A stretch of DNA of 64,000 nt from Pantanalinema sp. GBBB05 (GTDB lineage Bacteria; Cyanobacteriota; Cyanobacteriia; Leptolyngbyales; Leptolyngbyaceae). Shown here one piece after another: positions 7,813 through 16,307 of this stretch. Location of the stretch: assembly GCA_016743235.1 (NCBI GenBank), contig VRZD01000024.1:1-64000 (forward strand). The letters are read 5' to 3'. A model generated the notes under the pieces. The model searched no databases. It had not been told where the DNA came from and saw only the letters and a list, made by a program, of their open reading frames with translations. A program made the position numbers and the translations under genes. Each line of letters begins with the position of its first letter. Position 1 is the first letter of the stretch.

Positions 7813-8619
7813 TCATAGTTTATATCCAGCTGCTACAACTTCTGTGTAAAGCTTAGCGATCATGTCGTAGTCATCTAGAGTTACAGCTGTATAGCATTGA
7901 ACTTGCATAGCACTCATAGCTTCCTGTAAAGTGCAGTCTGGTTGAAGTAGGGCAGATTGGCACTGATGAATTAGATCTACTCCTAAATGTTGAGCCATAA
8001 CTAGCGGCGGTATGGTGCAGAACGGGAGTGAGGTGAGGATCTTTAACTGCTCGGCAAACTGGGGAAATAAACGAAATTCTTGGTCTAACACCGTGCTATC
8101 GATCGCGGCACAATCAGCTTTGCCTTCAATGACCCAACGCATAGAATTCTGATGAGAGCCAGATGGCAGTGCCTGGCTGAAAAAGTGAGTCGGATCATGG
8201 TGTTTCCACAAATAGTGACATAGAAGGTAATAACCGCTATTCGAACCTGGGTCGTTATAACAAACGATCGTATCTCTCAAATCAGCGAATGTTCTGAATT
8301 GGCTATTGGCATGAACAATGACATCAGCACAATAAATTGGGCGGTTTTGATAGCGATCGGCTTGCATGATTGGAGCCACAATCGGTTGCAATTGCCCCGG
8401 TACAATGTGCTGATAGCGTACTAACGGCAAGCCACAAATAAAGGCTAGATCAATTTGATCCTGCAATAGTAACGGATCGTTTAAGGGGTCACAGGTTGCT
8501 TGGATTAACTGAATGTCAATTGATAAGGCTCGTTCTAGATAATCTACGACCATTTGGTAAAATGGGAACCAATTAGGAGCTAAATATGAAACTGCGAAGA
8601 GCTTGCTAGATTGCCGCAT
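7813..8619 (-). CDS. PhnD/SsuA-type periplasmic-binding-protein fold protein, no signal peptide
   Basis: A 268-residue protein like the phosphonate/phosphite-binding PhnD family: SYLAPNWFPFYQMVVDYLE at the start, DLAFICGLPLVRY, then a hinge segment VCYNDPGSNSGYYLLCHYLW and a C-terminal LPPFC/IPPLVMAQ stretch. The mature domain starts almost at residue 1, with no signal sequence or lipobox. Either the start is mis-set, the protein is cytoplasmic (a sensor or enzyme), or the export signal was lost. No ABC permease or ATPase sits beside it. The ligand is unknown. It converges with the TTC38-like gene. Confidence 0.7.
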   Translation of the reverse strand: MRQSSKLFAVSYLAPNWFPFYQMVVDYLERALSIDIQLIQATCDPLNDPLLLQDQIDLAFICGLPLVRYQHIVPGQLQPIVAPIMQADRYQNRPIYCADVIVHANSQFRTFADLRDTIVCYNDPGSNSGYYLLCHYLWKHHDPTHFFSQALPSGSHQNSMRWVIEGKADCAAIDSTVLDQEFRLFPQFAEQLKILTSLPFCTIPPLVMAQHLGVDLIHQCQSALLQPDCTLQEAMSAMQVQCYTAVTLDDYDMIAKLYTEVVAAGYKL

Positions 8620-8653
8620 CGGATATGAAAATTTAAGTTATATCTGAGTATTC

Positions 8654-8770
8654 ATGATGAGAAACTACGCCCTACTAATTTTGACCTTATCCTGTGTCAC
8701 TAGCTTTTTTGTCCTACTTGCGATCGCTTTTAACGCCAGTTCCTTTCAGGTGATTGCTGCCAGACTATAG
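8654..8770 (+). CDS. Possible small membrane peptide
   Basis: A 38-residue frame (two possible ATGs) whose middle is hydrophobic (LLILTLSCV then FFVLLAIAF), ending at TAG 8770. It lies 34 bases from, and divergent to, the PhnD-like gene. No clear ribosome site is visible. It is not recognised and could be chance. Confidence 0.25.
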   Translation: MMRNYALLILTLSCVTSFFVLLAIAFNASSFQVIAARL

Positions 8771-9206
8771 GATGATCAATCCATGAGTAAGTTGTCTCTA
8801 ATCATAGCCCGTTTGTACCCAGTTCAGCCTAGTGGTTCGTTGATGGGTTGACTCTCCAAAATTCAAGCAGTACAACAGCAAAAAATAGGACATGAATTAG
8901 GACTGTCTCAGAAAGGACGGTCATTTTTTGCTGATCTGAAATGACTTAATTCGATTCACTTGCGTTGTAACCAAGTTGCCAGTAGCATAAGGGAAGCAAG
9001 AAATTACGGTAATCCTACCGGAAAGCAGTAGATTAGATCAGGGACACGGCATGATCCTGTTTTGGCTTAACGGAAATCCTCATCATTACGCTTCAGGATA
9101 TATTCCAGTTCGTAGTTATAACCATAGATTTGAGGCATACCGTGAGTTAATGGATGCAATCTCTACGTTGCTCTCCATCTGACCATTTGCATTGAGGACA
9201 TGATTA
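8771..9206. other. Intergenic stretch with no recognised gene
   Basis: About 435 bases before the acyl-CoA-dehydrogenase-like gene. No frame of note and no operator of the ACGGT-N14-ACCGT type. A shorter partial dyad, ACGGTAATCCTACCGG, begins near 9016, but its half-site spacing is 6, not 14. Confidence 0.4.
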
Positions 9207-10268
9207 ATGCTTAGCCAGGATGTGACATTACAGTTACAGTTTGCGGAACGAGCCGGATGGCTAAATGATGGATTTGCAGGTAGTTCTGTTTATGAATCCC
9301 TAGCTCAAATCGCCCAAGCTGGTTGGTTAAGATTAGGGATTCCTAAAGCCTATGGGGGAGCTGGTGGCAGTTTATTAGATGTGGTTGAGGCAATTTCGGC
9401 TGTTTCTGAAGAATGTCTCACTAGTGGCTTTGTCTTTTGCTGCCAACGAGCCTTCATTGAGTATCTGGTTGTCAGTGATAATCAATGGTTGCAGGCAGAA
9501 ATTTTGCCTCAAGTATTGCAGGCTGAGTTATCTGGAGCTACAGCATTATCAAATGCAATGAAACATTTGGTGGGTATAGAACCATTGCGATTATCGGCTC
9601 ATTTAGAACCGGATCGGGTGACTCTGAATGGTTTTTTACCCTGGGCATCCAATCTACGACCCCAACAGTTTGCCGTTGCGGTGACGGCTCAAACTCGTAC
9701 AGGACAATCGCTAGTGGTGGCAGTTCCTTCTCAAGCGATCGGACTACAACGGGGAGAAGATTTACAACTCTTTGGGCTACAAGCATCGTGGACTAGCACT
9801 TTACGTTTAGAACAAGTGCAACTCGCAACGAACTGGATCATTAGTGAGGATGCACCCACCTTTTTAGCCAAAATTCGTCCAGCGCTTTTACTTATGCAAT
9901 CTGGTTTAGCCTTGGGAATGGCACGGCGATCGCTGCAAGAAACCTTGCAAAGTATAGACGGTAATAATGAGCCAGCTTTAATCACGCGTCTGCGATCGAC
10001 GGCAATGACCCTGGCTAAATTAGAATCGCAGCTTTGGCAGTTTGCCACCTCATGCCAGTTTAGTCTGGCACAGAACCGACAGCTGATTGAACTGCGCATT
10101 GCCTTGACGCGATTAGCCATGGAATTAGTCACCCTGGAACTAGAAGCTAAAGGTGGCATGGCTTATCTCAGACCTAGTGGTACGGCTCGGCGCTTACGGG
10201 AAGTGACCTTTCTCCCCATATTGACTCCGAGCCTAGTGCAATTAGAGATAGAGTTACAGAATCACTGA
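9207..10268 (+). CDS. Acyl-CoA dehydrogenase-fold flavoprotein, SfnB/DszC-like
   Basis: A 353-residue protein with the three-part acyl-CoA dehydrogenase fold: an N-terminal helical domain (GWLRLGIPKAYGGAGGSL), a middle beta domain and a C-terminal helix bundle (LRSTAMTLAKLESQLWQFATS). It is shorter than usual and the catalytic Glu of true dehydrogenases cannot be placed. The nearest sense is a flavin-dependent monooxygenase of the SfnB/DszC type acting on organosulfur compounds, in line with the gene at 15065. That function is inferred from context. A small membrane protein gene follows 10 bases later. Confidence 0.65.
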   Translation: MLSQDVTLQLQFAERAGWLNDGFAGSSVYESLAQIAQAGWLRLGIPKAYGGAGGSLLDVVEAISAVSEECLTSGFVFCCQRAFIEYLVVSDNQWLQAEILPQVLQAELSGATALSNAMKHLVGIEPLRLSAHLEPDRVTLNGFLPWASNLRPQQFAVAVTAQTRTGQSLVVAVPSQAIGLQRGEDLQLFGLQASWTSTLRLEQVQLATNWIISEDAPTFLAKIRPALLLMQSGLALGMARRSLQETLQSIDGNNEPALITRLRSTAMTLAKLESQLWQFATSCQFSLAQNRQLIELRIALTRLAMELVTLELEAKGGMAYLRPSGTARRLREVTFLPILTPSLVQLEIELQNH

Positions 10269-10278
10269 GAACAGAATT

Positions 10279-10557
10279 ATGACAATATCATTAGAAGTCC
10301 ATCGAACTCTGAAAGTAAGTTGGTTAAATCGCCTTTCTCCATTGCATTATGGATATAAATTATGGGTGCGATTTTGGTGGCACACTAAAGCCTATAGCAC
10401 TATTTTTAGTGTAATGATATTAGTGCTAATTAGTCTGATCGCAGTACTTTTACATACTGAATTCAATCAGTTGAGTCAGAAGTTTCGCTTACAGGTAATC
10501 AAACTACAACAATTCAAGACGGCTCGATCGTCAACCAAAATTCCTTTCTCAAAATAG
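10279..10557 (+). CDS. Small single-span membrane protein, unknown
   Basis: A 92-residue protein, not recognised. Residues about 40-58 (YSTIFSVMILVLISLIAVLL) form one membrane segment, flanked by a basic N-terminal part rich in Trp/Tyr and a Lys/Gln-rich tail. It starts 10 bases after the flavoprotein gene, so it is probably translated from the same mRNA. It may anchor or assist that enzyme, which is speculation. Confidence 0.5.
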   Translation: MTISLEVHRTLKVSWLNRLSPLHYGYKLWVRFWWHTKAYSTIFSVMILVLISLIAVLLHTEFNQLSQKFRLQVIKLQQFKTARSSTKIPFSK

Positions 10558-10579
10558 TTTTTATCATTACAGATGCCTT

Positions 10580-10640
10580 TAGGGGCAGGTTTAGCCGTGA
10601 TGTGATCGGGACTGTTCACTAAAGGCAGAACCTGCCCTAG
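10580..10640. terminator. Inverted repeat, possible terminator
   Basis: TAGGGGCAGGTT (from 10580) pairs with AACCTGCCCTA (10629-10639), leaving a loop near 37 bases. It comes 22 bases after the small membrane gene and before the sulfate-binding-protein promoter. There is no T-run, so termination is uncertain. Confidence 0.35.
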
Positions 10641-10779
10641 CGATCGTTCCTATCAGCGGGGAGCACTATGTGACTTTGATAGAACAAGGCTGATCCGTAG
10701 ATCAGAGACATTACGGAGTTTTTTCAGTCAGTCTCTTGATTCTGCCTCAGTAGTATGTCATTCTCTGAATAATTAAAAT

Positions 10780-10803
10780 ACGGTAACCACATCGACTAAC
10801 CGT
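10780..10803. promoter_or_regulatory. Operator-like dyad ACGGT-N14-ACCGT, site 1
   Basis: A perfect ACGGT and ACCGT pair 14 bases apart, with TAACCGT in the right arm and ATCGA in the centre. It ends 26 bases before the ATG of the sulfate-binding protein gene. It is one of five similar sites in the window (also 20880, 21932, 30560, 35081). It is probably a binding site for a sulfur-responsive regulator; the protein is not identified. Confidence 0.6.
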
Positions 10804-10829
10804 GTATTGACTGGAGGGTTAATTTATCT

Positions 10830-11987
10830 ATGCAGAGTTCCCGTAGGCAGAGTCAGGTTGGTCAGCCAGCCTCACAATTGCAACAATGGCAGCATGGACT
10901 GCAAGCCTGCGTTGCCCCAACTCGCTTCACAGCGTTATTCGTTTGCGCGGGTATCGGCTTAGGGGCAGCAATCCCGGCTCTTTCTGCTAATTCCCATATC
11001 AATGCAAACGCTCCAGCGCATCGGCAATCGTCAGAACGGATTAGCCAAAATCCGCAGAAGGCTGAATTACTGCTAGTTTCCTATGCAGTGACTAAAGCGG
11101 CTTACGATAGGATCATTCCGCTGTTTACCGCCAAGTGGAAGCAGCAGACGGGTCAAGAGGTCACGATTAATGCCAGCTATGGCGGCTCTGGATCGCAAAC
11201 GCGTGCCATTCTGGATGGGCTGGAAGCAGACGTAGCCGCGTTAGCGTTGGGACTAGATACTAAAAAGCTAGAAAAGTCTGGATTAATTCAACCGGGTTGG
11301 GAAAAAGAAGCCCCTAACGAGGCGATCGTGACTCGTTCTGTCGTGGCATTGGTCACTCGGGAAGGTAATCCTAAAAAAATTCGGACTTGGGCTGATCTGG
11401 CGAAACCAGGCGTGAGTGTGATTACGGCTAATCCCAAAACGTCAGGGGGGGCTCGCTGGAATTTCCTGGGCTTATGGGGGGCTGTTGCCTTTACCGGAGG
11501 CACAGAAGCCCAAGCCCAAGAGTATGTGACTAAGGTATACAAAAATGCCCCCATTCTGCCTAAAGATGCGCGGGAAGCTAGCGATGTTTTCTTCAAGAAG
11601 GCACAAGGGGATGTGCTGTTGAATTACGAGAATGAAGTGATTTTGGAAGGACTCAAGGGCGCAACCAAGTCATTCTATGTGGTGCCCCAGGTCAATATTG
11701 CGATCGATAATCCGGTTGCTGTAGTGGATAAAAACGTGGATAAGCATGGTAATCGTAAGGTTGCCGAAGCATTTTTACAATTTCTATTCACTCCAGAAGC
11801 GCAGCGAGAATTTGCTAAAGTGGGCTTCCGACCCGTCACCAGTGTGGTGAATAAAGAAGTTGAGAAGAAGTTTCCGAAAGTCAATAAGATCTACACGGTA
11901 AAGGATTTTGGTGGTTGGGATGCGGTGCAGAAGAAATTCTTCGATGATGGTGCCGTATTCGACAAGATTCAAGGTAGCCCGCGTTAG
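10830..11987 (+). CDS. Sulfate/thiosulfate ABC transporter substrate-binding protein
   Basis: A 385-residue periplasmic protein of the Sbp/CysP family, a little longer than usual because of an extended N-terminus. A hydrophobic signal segment (RFTALFVCAGIGLGAAIPA) spans about 31-50. The mature part has LLVSYAVTKAAYDRIIP, NASYGGSGSQTRAI, LALGLDTKKLEKSGLI and the family hallmark NPKTSGGARWNFLGLWGA, which forms the sulfate-binding helix. No cysT/cysW/cysA gene is nearby; instead a TonB/ExbB/ExbD set follows. It may supply a shared sulfate permease encoded elsewhere. It lies directly behind operator site 1. Confidence 0.92.
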   Translation: MQSSRRQSQVGQPASQLQQWQHGLQACVAPTRFTALFVCAGIGLGAAIPALSANSHINANAPAHRQSSERISQNPQKAELLLVSYAVTKAAYDRIIPLFTAKWKQQTGQEVTINASYGGSGSQTRAILDGLEADVAALALGLDTKKLEKSGLIQPGWEKEAPNEAIVTRSVVALVTREGNPKKIRTWADLAKPGVSVITANPKTSGGARWNFLGLWGAVAFTGGTEAQAQEYVTKVYKNAPILPKDAREASDVFFKKAQGDVLLNYENEVILEGLKGATKSFYVVPQVNIAIDNPVAVVDKNVDKHGNRKVAEAFLQFLFTPEAQREFAKVGFRPVTSVVNKEVEKKFPKVNKIYTVKDFGGWDAVQKKFFDDGAVFDKIQGSPR

Positions 11988-12043
11988 TCACTCATTACAC
12001 CACTTGTTCGGGGATGTTTTAACTACGTCCGATCGCACTCACC

Positions 12044-13234
12044 ATGTCCCTACCCTTTGATGCCAAGTCTTCTCATTCCCCGGAAACTGATCGTTTGGCT
12101 AGTCAGTCTGCCGCCGCTGCGGTGACCACCTTATCTGCTGCCTCACCAACCACTTCGGTGGCTTCTGATGCCACTGCATCTACTGAAGTGACAGACCCAT
12201 CGTCTACTCCAGAGATAACCAATTGGTTACATTCACCCAAGAAGCGATCGGGCTTTTCCCGGCAAGTCATCTGGCTAATGTTCATCGCATCCCTCGGGCT
12301 TCATGGGATCTTGGTTTGGCTGCCCTTACCCGCAGAGAAGCCACCAATCAAGGTCAAGCCAGAGGAGAAAAGTGTGCGGATCACTCAACTACCCACGTTA
12401 GTTAAACCCGCAGCAGTGAAGCCAGTGGCTAAAGTGCCACCCTTGCAGCCCGCTCCGTTGGTGCAACGTCCGCCCTCGATCAGACCACCCGCACCGCCAA
12501 CCCAGCGGTCAGCCATTCAACCGCTGACCCCGAAACCCCAGGCAGCGACTCAGGAGGCAAAATCCGAAACGGCTGCTGCTAACCCCTGGCAAGATTTTCC
12601 TCAGTATCCGCAGGCAGAATCTGGGTGCTTTAATCTACCTTCCTGTCTACAAACGGGAGATGGGTTAGACAAAGTTTCTGGCTTTTTTGAACAGGAGTTA
12701 GCGGCGAAGAAATATACGTTTACTCCAGTTAAAACCGAGGCAGAGCGCAGGATTTACCGAGTTTCCAGAAATAATTTAACCCAATTTCTCAATGTTCTGA
12801 CCGTGGCAGGTCAGGGCACAGTTTATGTGTTGGCTCCCAGTGAATTATCCCTCGCTGAATTCAGTAAAGCCAAAGCGGTGCCTCCGGAGATTGCCGCGAT
12901 ATTTGAGGGACTAGATGCTGAAGATGTCAGCCGCGATCGCCTACTTCAACCCGATGCCTTCTATACCGCAGATGCTCCTCGTTCAGAGATTGTTGATCTG
13001 CGGTTCATTGCTAACCCATCTCCAGATATTACCGCCGAGACTTTTTTTGATGCTTATTTGAGTACTAACCTGCGCAATAGCAACTTTGATGATTATGGGG
13101 AGACGGGGCAAACCTACGGAGGCGGCCCAATCTACTTGGCAAAGAAAGGGACGACATCGCTGTATATCAACACCGTGCCAACTCAGGATGGTGCCGGAAC
13201 GGTGGTTGTGATCTGGAAAAGCATACCGAAGTAA
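12044..13234 (+). CDS. TonB-like energy transducer with Pro-rich linker
   Basis: A 396-residue protein. A Ser/Thr/Ala-rich cytoplasmic tail (1-65) is followed by one membrane helix (VIWLMFIASLGLHGILVWLP, about 75-95). A Pro/Lys/Val-rich stretch (about 98-175, with PPSIRPPAPP) resembles the TonB periplasmic spacer. The C-terminal half (about 185-396) does not show the canonical TonB C-terminal motif. It is 5 bases upstream of exbB, so it most likely fills the TonB slot of this ExbB/ExbD complex. It may alternatively be a TolA-like or unrelated spanning protein. Confidence 0.65.
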   Translation: MSLPFDAKSSHSPETDRLASQSAAAAVTTLSAASPTTSVASDATASTEVTDPSSTPEITNWLHSPKKRSGFSRQVIWLMFIASLGLHGILVWLPLPAEKPPIKVKPEEKSVRITQLPTLVKPAAVKPVAKVPPLQPAPLVQRPPSIRPPAPPTQRSAIQPLTPKPQAATQEAKSETAAANPWQDFPQYPQAESGCFNLPSCLQTGDGLDKVSGFFEQELAAKKYTFTPVKTEAERRIYRVSRNNLTQFLNVLTVAGQGTVYVLAPSELSLAEFSKAKAVPPEIAAIFEGLDAEDVSRDRLLQPDAFYTADAPRSEIVDLRFIANPSPDITAETFFDAYLSTNLRNSNFDDYGETGQTYGGGPIYLAKKGTTSLYINTVPTQDGAGTVVVIWKSIPK

Positions 13235-13239
13235 AGCTA

Positions 13240-13938
13240 ATGTCAAATGTGTATGAGCTGGTCGCGAAAGGCGGCCCAATTATGGTTCCGATCGTGGGTT
13301 TATCCATTTTGACGATCGCTCGATCATTAGAACGAGCCTGGTTCTGGTATCAGTTGATCAGTCAAGAAGATAAAGTGGTGCATGATGTGCTGGAAGCCGC
13401 ACACTATGACTTAAATTTAGCGGCTGCGATCGCGAAACGAGCAGAACATTTACCGATCGGTCGGTTTCTGCTAGCTCCCCTGCGGCTAAAACATCCCACG
13501 CCTGAAACCTTTCATCTTGCCTTAGAAGTAGCGTCTGATAAAGAGTTGATTGAGATGCATCAAGGAGACAAGCTATTCGAGAGCGTTGTTGGGCTAGCGC
13601 CGCTGTTAGGGCTATTGGGCACAGTCACTGGCTTAATCCTCACCTTTACGAATTTAAATATTGGTGGTGGTAGCTCAGCCGGAACCGAGAAGGCAGCAGC
13701 AGGCATTGGTGAAGCCTTGACCGCCACAGCGGGAGGAATGATTACAGCCATTATGGCATTGGCAATTCATCGCGTTTTAGTGACGTTTCAAGCGAAACAA
13801 TTGGATTATTTCTCGATCGTGGGGGGTGAGTTGGAGTTGATTTATCGGCAGATGTGGTACGAACAATCTTTACATCAATCCAGACAATCCCAAGTTAATT
13901 CCCATTACCCCGTCCCCTTAACACCGTCGGAGCGTTAA
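13240..13938 (+). CDS. exbB: ExbB/MotA/TolQ proton channel protein
   Basis: A 232-residue inner-membrane protein of normal ExbB size. The first membrane segment (GGPIMVPIVGLSILTIARSLE) is followed by a cytoplasmic helical loop. The signature LESVVGLAPLLGLLGTVTGLI region and GIGEALTATAGGMITAIMALAIH form the two inner helices of the channel. With ExbD it converts proton motive force into movement of a TonB protein. It is tightly packed between the TonB-like gene and exbD. Confidence 0.93.
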   Translation: MSNVYELVAKGGPIMVPIVGLSILTIARSLERAWFWYQLISQEDKVVHDVLEAAHYDLNLAAAIAKRAEHLPIGRFLLAPLRLKHPTPETFHLALEVASDKELIEMHQGDKLFESVVGLAPLLGLLGTVTGLILTFTNLNIGGGSSAGTEKAAAGIGEALTATAGGMITAIMALAIHRVLVTFQAKQLDYFSIVGGELELIYRQMWYEQSLHQSRQSQVNSHYPVPLTPSER

Positions 13939-13948
13939 AGAATTACCC

Positions 13949-14362
13949 ATGAGTCTGCGATCGCGACGACAACAGCACACCTCACCAGTCGATGTGAATC
14001 TGGTGCCGATGATGGATGTGATTTTAACTATCCTCACTTTCTTCATCATCATCTCTATGACGTTGTCTAATCAAAAGTCACTCAATGTCCCCTTACCCCG
14101 TGTGGATCAGAGCGCTTCTGAAGTTAAGCAAGCTGATCCACTCGTCATTGGCTTAAATCTACAAGGGCAAATTTTGTTAGCGGGCAAACCAGCTAATGGC
14201 GCAGAGCTAGCGACGCAGGTGCAGACCTATTTAACTAAAAATCCCACCGGAGCTGTCATCCTCAAAGCCGATCGCCAGGTGACCTATGAGCAACTAGCCA
14301 AGCTGCTAGCAGAACTCCAGCGTGTCGGTGGTGAGCGAGTTTCCCTGGCCATTACCAATTAA
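13949..14362 (+). CDS. exbD: ExbD/TolR biopolymer transport protein
   Basis: A 137-residue protein with one N-terminal helix. NLVPMMDVILTILTFFIIIS contains the conserved Asp of the proton path (MMDV). The periplasmic domain carries VILKADRQVTYEQLAKLL, typical of the family. It lies 10 bases after exbB and just before a lipoprotein gene. It should form the ExbB5D2-type motor with the preceding product. Confidence 0.93.
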   Translation: MSLRSRRQQHTSPVDVNLVPMMDVILTILTFFIIISMTLSNQKSLNVPLPRVDQSASEVKQADPLVIGLNLQGQILLAGKPANGAELATQVQTYLTKNPTGAVILKADRQVTYEQLAKLLAELQRVGGERVSLAITN

Positions 14363-14366
14363 AATT

Positions 14367-15035
14367 ATGGAGCAACGATCTTGGTTCCGCAGAGCTGTAT
14401 GGGCAACCATGTTAATGCTGCTACCTGCTTGTGAACAACCGCTAGCCGTTACACCAATTGAAGCGTCAATTCAATCTGATCTGAAGCAGCGCGGTCAAAT
14501 CTCTGTTCAAGCCATTACTTGCCCCCCAGATGTCACATCAGAGGTCGGAAAAGCTTTTGAATGTGTGGGGGAACTAGATCCCAGTGAGATATTCTTCATC
14601 ACTGTGACGCAAGAGGACGATCGTGGTAAGGTACGCTGGGAAGTCCCCAGTTCTTGGAGTTTATTGAATCTAAATCAACTAGAAACAGAATTTGAACAAA
14701 AGCTCAAGGCAACTACTAAAGTGAATCTAAAAGTCAATTGTGGCGGAGTATACCGCCCTACTAAAGCGGGAGATAGTTTTTCATGTCAGGTAGTCCAACT
14801 GACGACTAAGGGGCAGTCACAATCCAGCGATTCAATTCTAGTGAAAGTTGAACCAGAGGGAAAAGTGACTTGGCAAGAAATTCGCATGGTTGCCGCTAAA
14901 CCCACCTCGATCGCCTCAAGTCCCTCTACCTCAACTCCAGTGCTTCCTAATGTAGCTCCAAGTTCCGCTCCGTCTCCGGTCTCATCTGAAGTAGAACCTA
15001 AAGATGCGACTGGATGGACGCAATTGGACGATTAA
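14367..15035 (+). CDS. DUF4333-like lipoprotein, two repeats
   Basis: A 222-residue protein. The ATG at 14367 is preferred because a longer frame would overlap exbD. The signal peptide ends in LLPAC, a lipobox with Cys20. Two similar units follow: IEASIQSDLKQRG...ITCPPDV...G.AFECVGEL and LETEFEQKLKATT...VNCGG...GDSFSCQVV. Each has a pair of Cys, as in DUF4333 domains. The C-terminus is a low-complexity Pro/Ser tail. It is the last gene of the sulfate-binding/TonB/ExbBD operon, so a role in that envelope system is likely; the biochemical role is unknown. Confidence 0.6.
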   Translation: MEQRSWFRRAVWATMLMLLPACEQPLAVTPIEASIQSDLKQRGQISVQAITCPPDVTSEVGKAFECVGELDPSEIFFITVTQEDDRGKVRWEVPSSWSLLNLNQLETEFEQKLKATTKVNLKVNCGGVYRPTKAGDSFSCQVVQLTTKGQSQSSDSILVKVEPEGKVTWQEIRMVAAKPTSIASSPSTSTPVLPNVAPSSAPSPVSSEVEPKDATGWTQLDD

Positions 15036-15064
15036 ACGGTTAATTAGACAACCAGTAGCTTAAT

Positions 15065-16279
15065 CTATGAGTAGAAAGTTGATTGAGGAAATTTGTCATT
15101 GAGTGCCCAGTTGCCCAGATCGTGCACTTTATAATCAACCGGATCATGCAATGTGAAGGTGCGAAGATTCCGCCAGTAGCGATCGAAGCCATATTGACTA
15201 CTGGTAGAACGGGCACCCATCACCTCAAAGATCCGATTCGTGACCTCTAATCCGACGCGAGTAGTCGCAACTTTGGCAGCGGCGATCGCGATCGCGCATT
15301 GCCCCCGTTGTTCATCCGTTAAGTCCCATTGTTGCTCCCACGCGGTCTGGAGTAATTCTCCGGCTCGATCGGTTAGCAATTCAGCGGCTTGCAGATCGAC
15401 ATATAAATTGCCGTAATGTTGCAGAATCAACGGATCTTGGGTGGCTGTTTCTACCCCTGATGTCAGCCAGGGACGGGTGGTTGTGCGAGTATAGTGTTTA
15501 GCTGCCGCAAATGCCCCTTGGGCAATGCCAAGATAGATATTAGCAAGATTTAACTGTGTCAATAAGGCGCGAAAACTACTGAATGGTTGACCATTGCCAG
15601 TTCGGTTGCCAAAAATTTCTTGACTATAGACGACAACCTGATCAAATGTGATGCTACCACTATCGGTTTGGCGTTGTCCGATGTTGTGCCAATCATCATG
15701 AATGGTGATGCCATCGCGTTGCGTGGGAATAGCTAAGATGAATAGCTCACCTGTAACCTGATGAGTGGCAGTAATCGGTAAAATATCCGAATCCTTGGAG
15801 CCAGAACAAAAGCTTTTAGTCCCACTTAAGCGAAACTGATCGCCATCTGGAGTCAAGATAGCGCGGCGATCGAGGGGGTTGAGGGCATTGCACCAAAACC
15901 AGTTGTGCTGCACCGTCGCCGCATAATAGTGGTCTTTCTGTTCTACCGTACCAAAAATATGCGGTACTACAATGCCCAGGTGATGATAGGAGTAGACATG
16001 AGCGATCGAGGGATCAACTTTGGCGAATTCTCGGCTAATTCTGAATGCCGTCAGCCAGTTCTCGCCGATGCCGCCATACTCAGTGGGAATGATCAAATGG
16101 AGTAACCCGCTGTCACGAATGCGATCGCGCTCTTGCTGTGGCGTTCCCCCCACTTTGTCCCGCTCAATAGCTGTCTCAGCCAACTCAGCAGCTAACGCTT
16201 GAGCGATCGCCAGAGAATCCTGTGAGGTTTTGGGGTTGAGTAATGGCATGATGGCAACTAAGGAATACGTGCAGGACAT
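15065..16279 (-). CDS. sfnB: SfnB/DszC-type sulfur-acquisition flavin monooxygenase
   Basis: A 404-residue acyl-CoA dehydrogenase-fold enzyme, expected to be an FMNH2-dependent oxygenase for organosulfur compounds. Landmarks: GLLHLIIPTEYGGIGENW, DPSIAHVYSYHHLGIV, LSGTKSFCSGSKDSD, WHNIGQRQTDSGSITFDQVVV and VMGARSTSSQYGFDRYWRNLRTFTLHDP, the last two strongly SfnB/DszC-like. A Met at residue 11 (16249) may be the true start. It is the last gene of the ssu-type operon, 28 bases after ssuB. The SsuE-like reductase can supply reduced flavin. The exact substrate is unknown. Confidence 0.85.
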   Translation of the reverse strand: MSCTYSLVAIMPLLNPKTSQDSLAIAQALAAELAETAIERDKVGGTPQQERDRIRDSGLLHLIIPTEYGGIGENWLTAFRISREFAKVDPSIAHVYSYHHLGIVVPHIFGTVEQKDHYYAATVQHNWFWCNALNPLDRRAILTPDGDQFRLSGTKSFCSGSKDSDILPITATHQVTGELFILAIPTQRDGITIHDDWHNIGQRQTDSGSITFDQVVVYSQEIFGNRTGNGQPFSSFRALLTQLNLANIYLGIAQGAFAAAKHYTRTTTRPWLTSGVETATQDPLILQHYGNLYVDLQAAELLTDRAGELLQTAWEQQWDLTDEQRGQCAIAIAAAKVATTRVGLEVTNRIFEVMGARSTSSQYGFDRYWRNLRTFTLHDPVDYKVHDLGNWALNDKFPQSTFYS

Positions 16280-16307
16280 TCAATTGTAGTCTTCAGTTCT
16301 ACTGAAT

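Noticed and set aside
9016..9031. ACGGTAATCCTACCGG as a sixth sulfur operator
   Set aside because: Half-sites resemble the motif, but spacing is 6 bases instead of 14.
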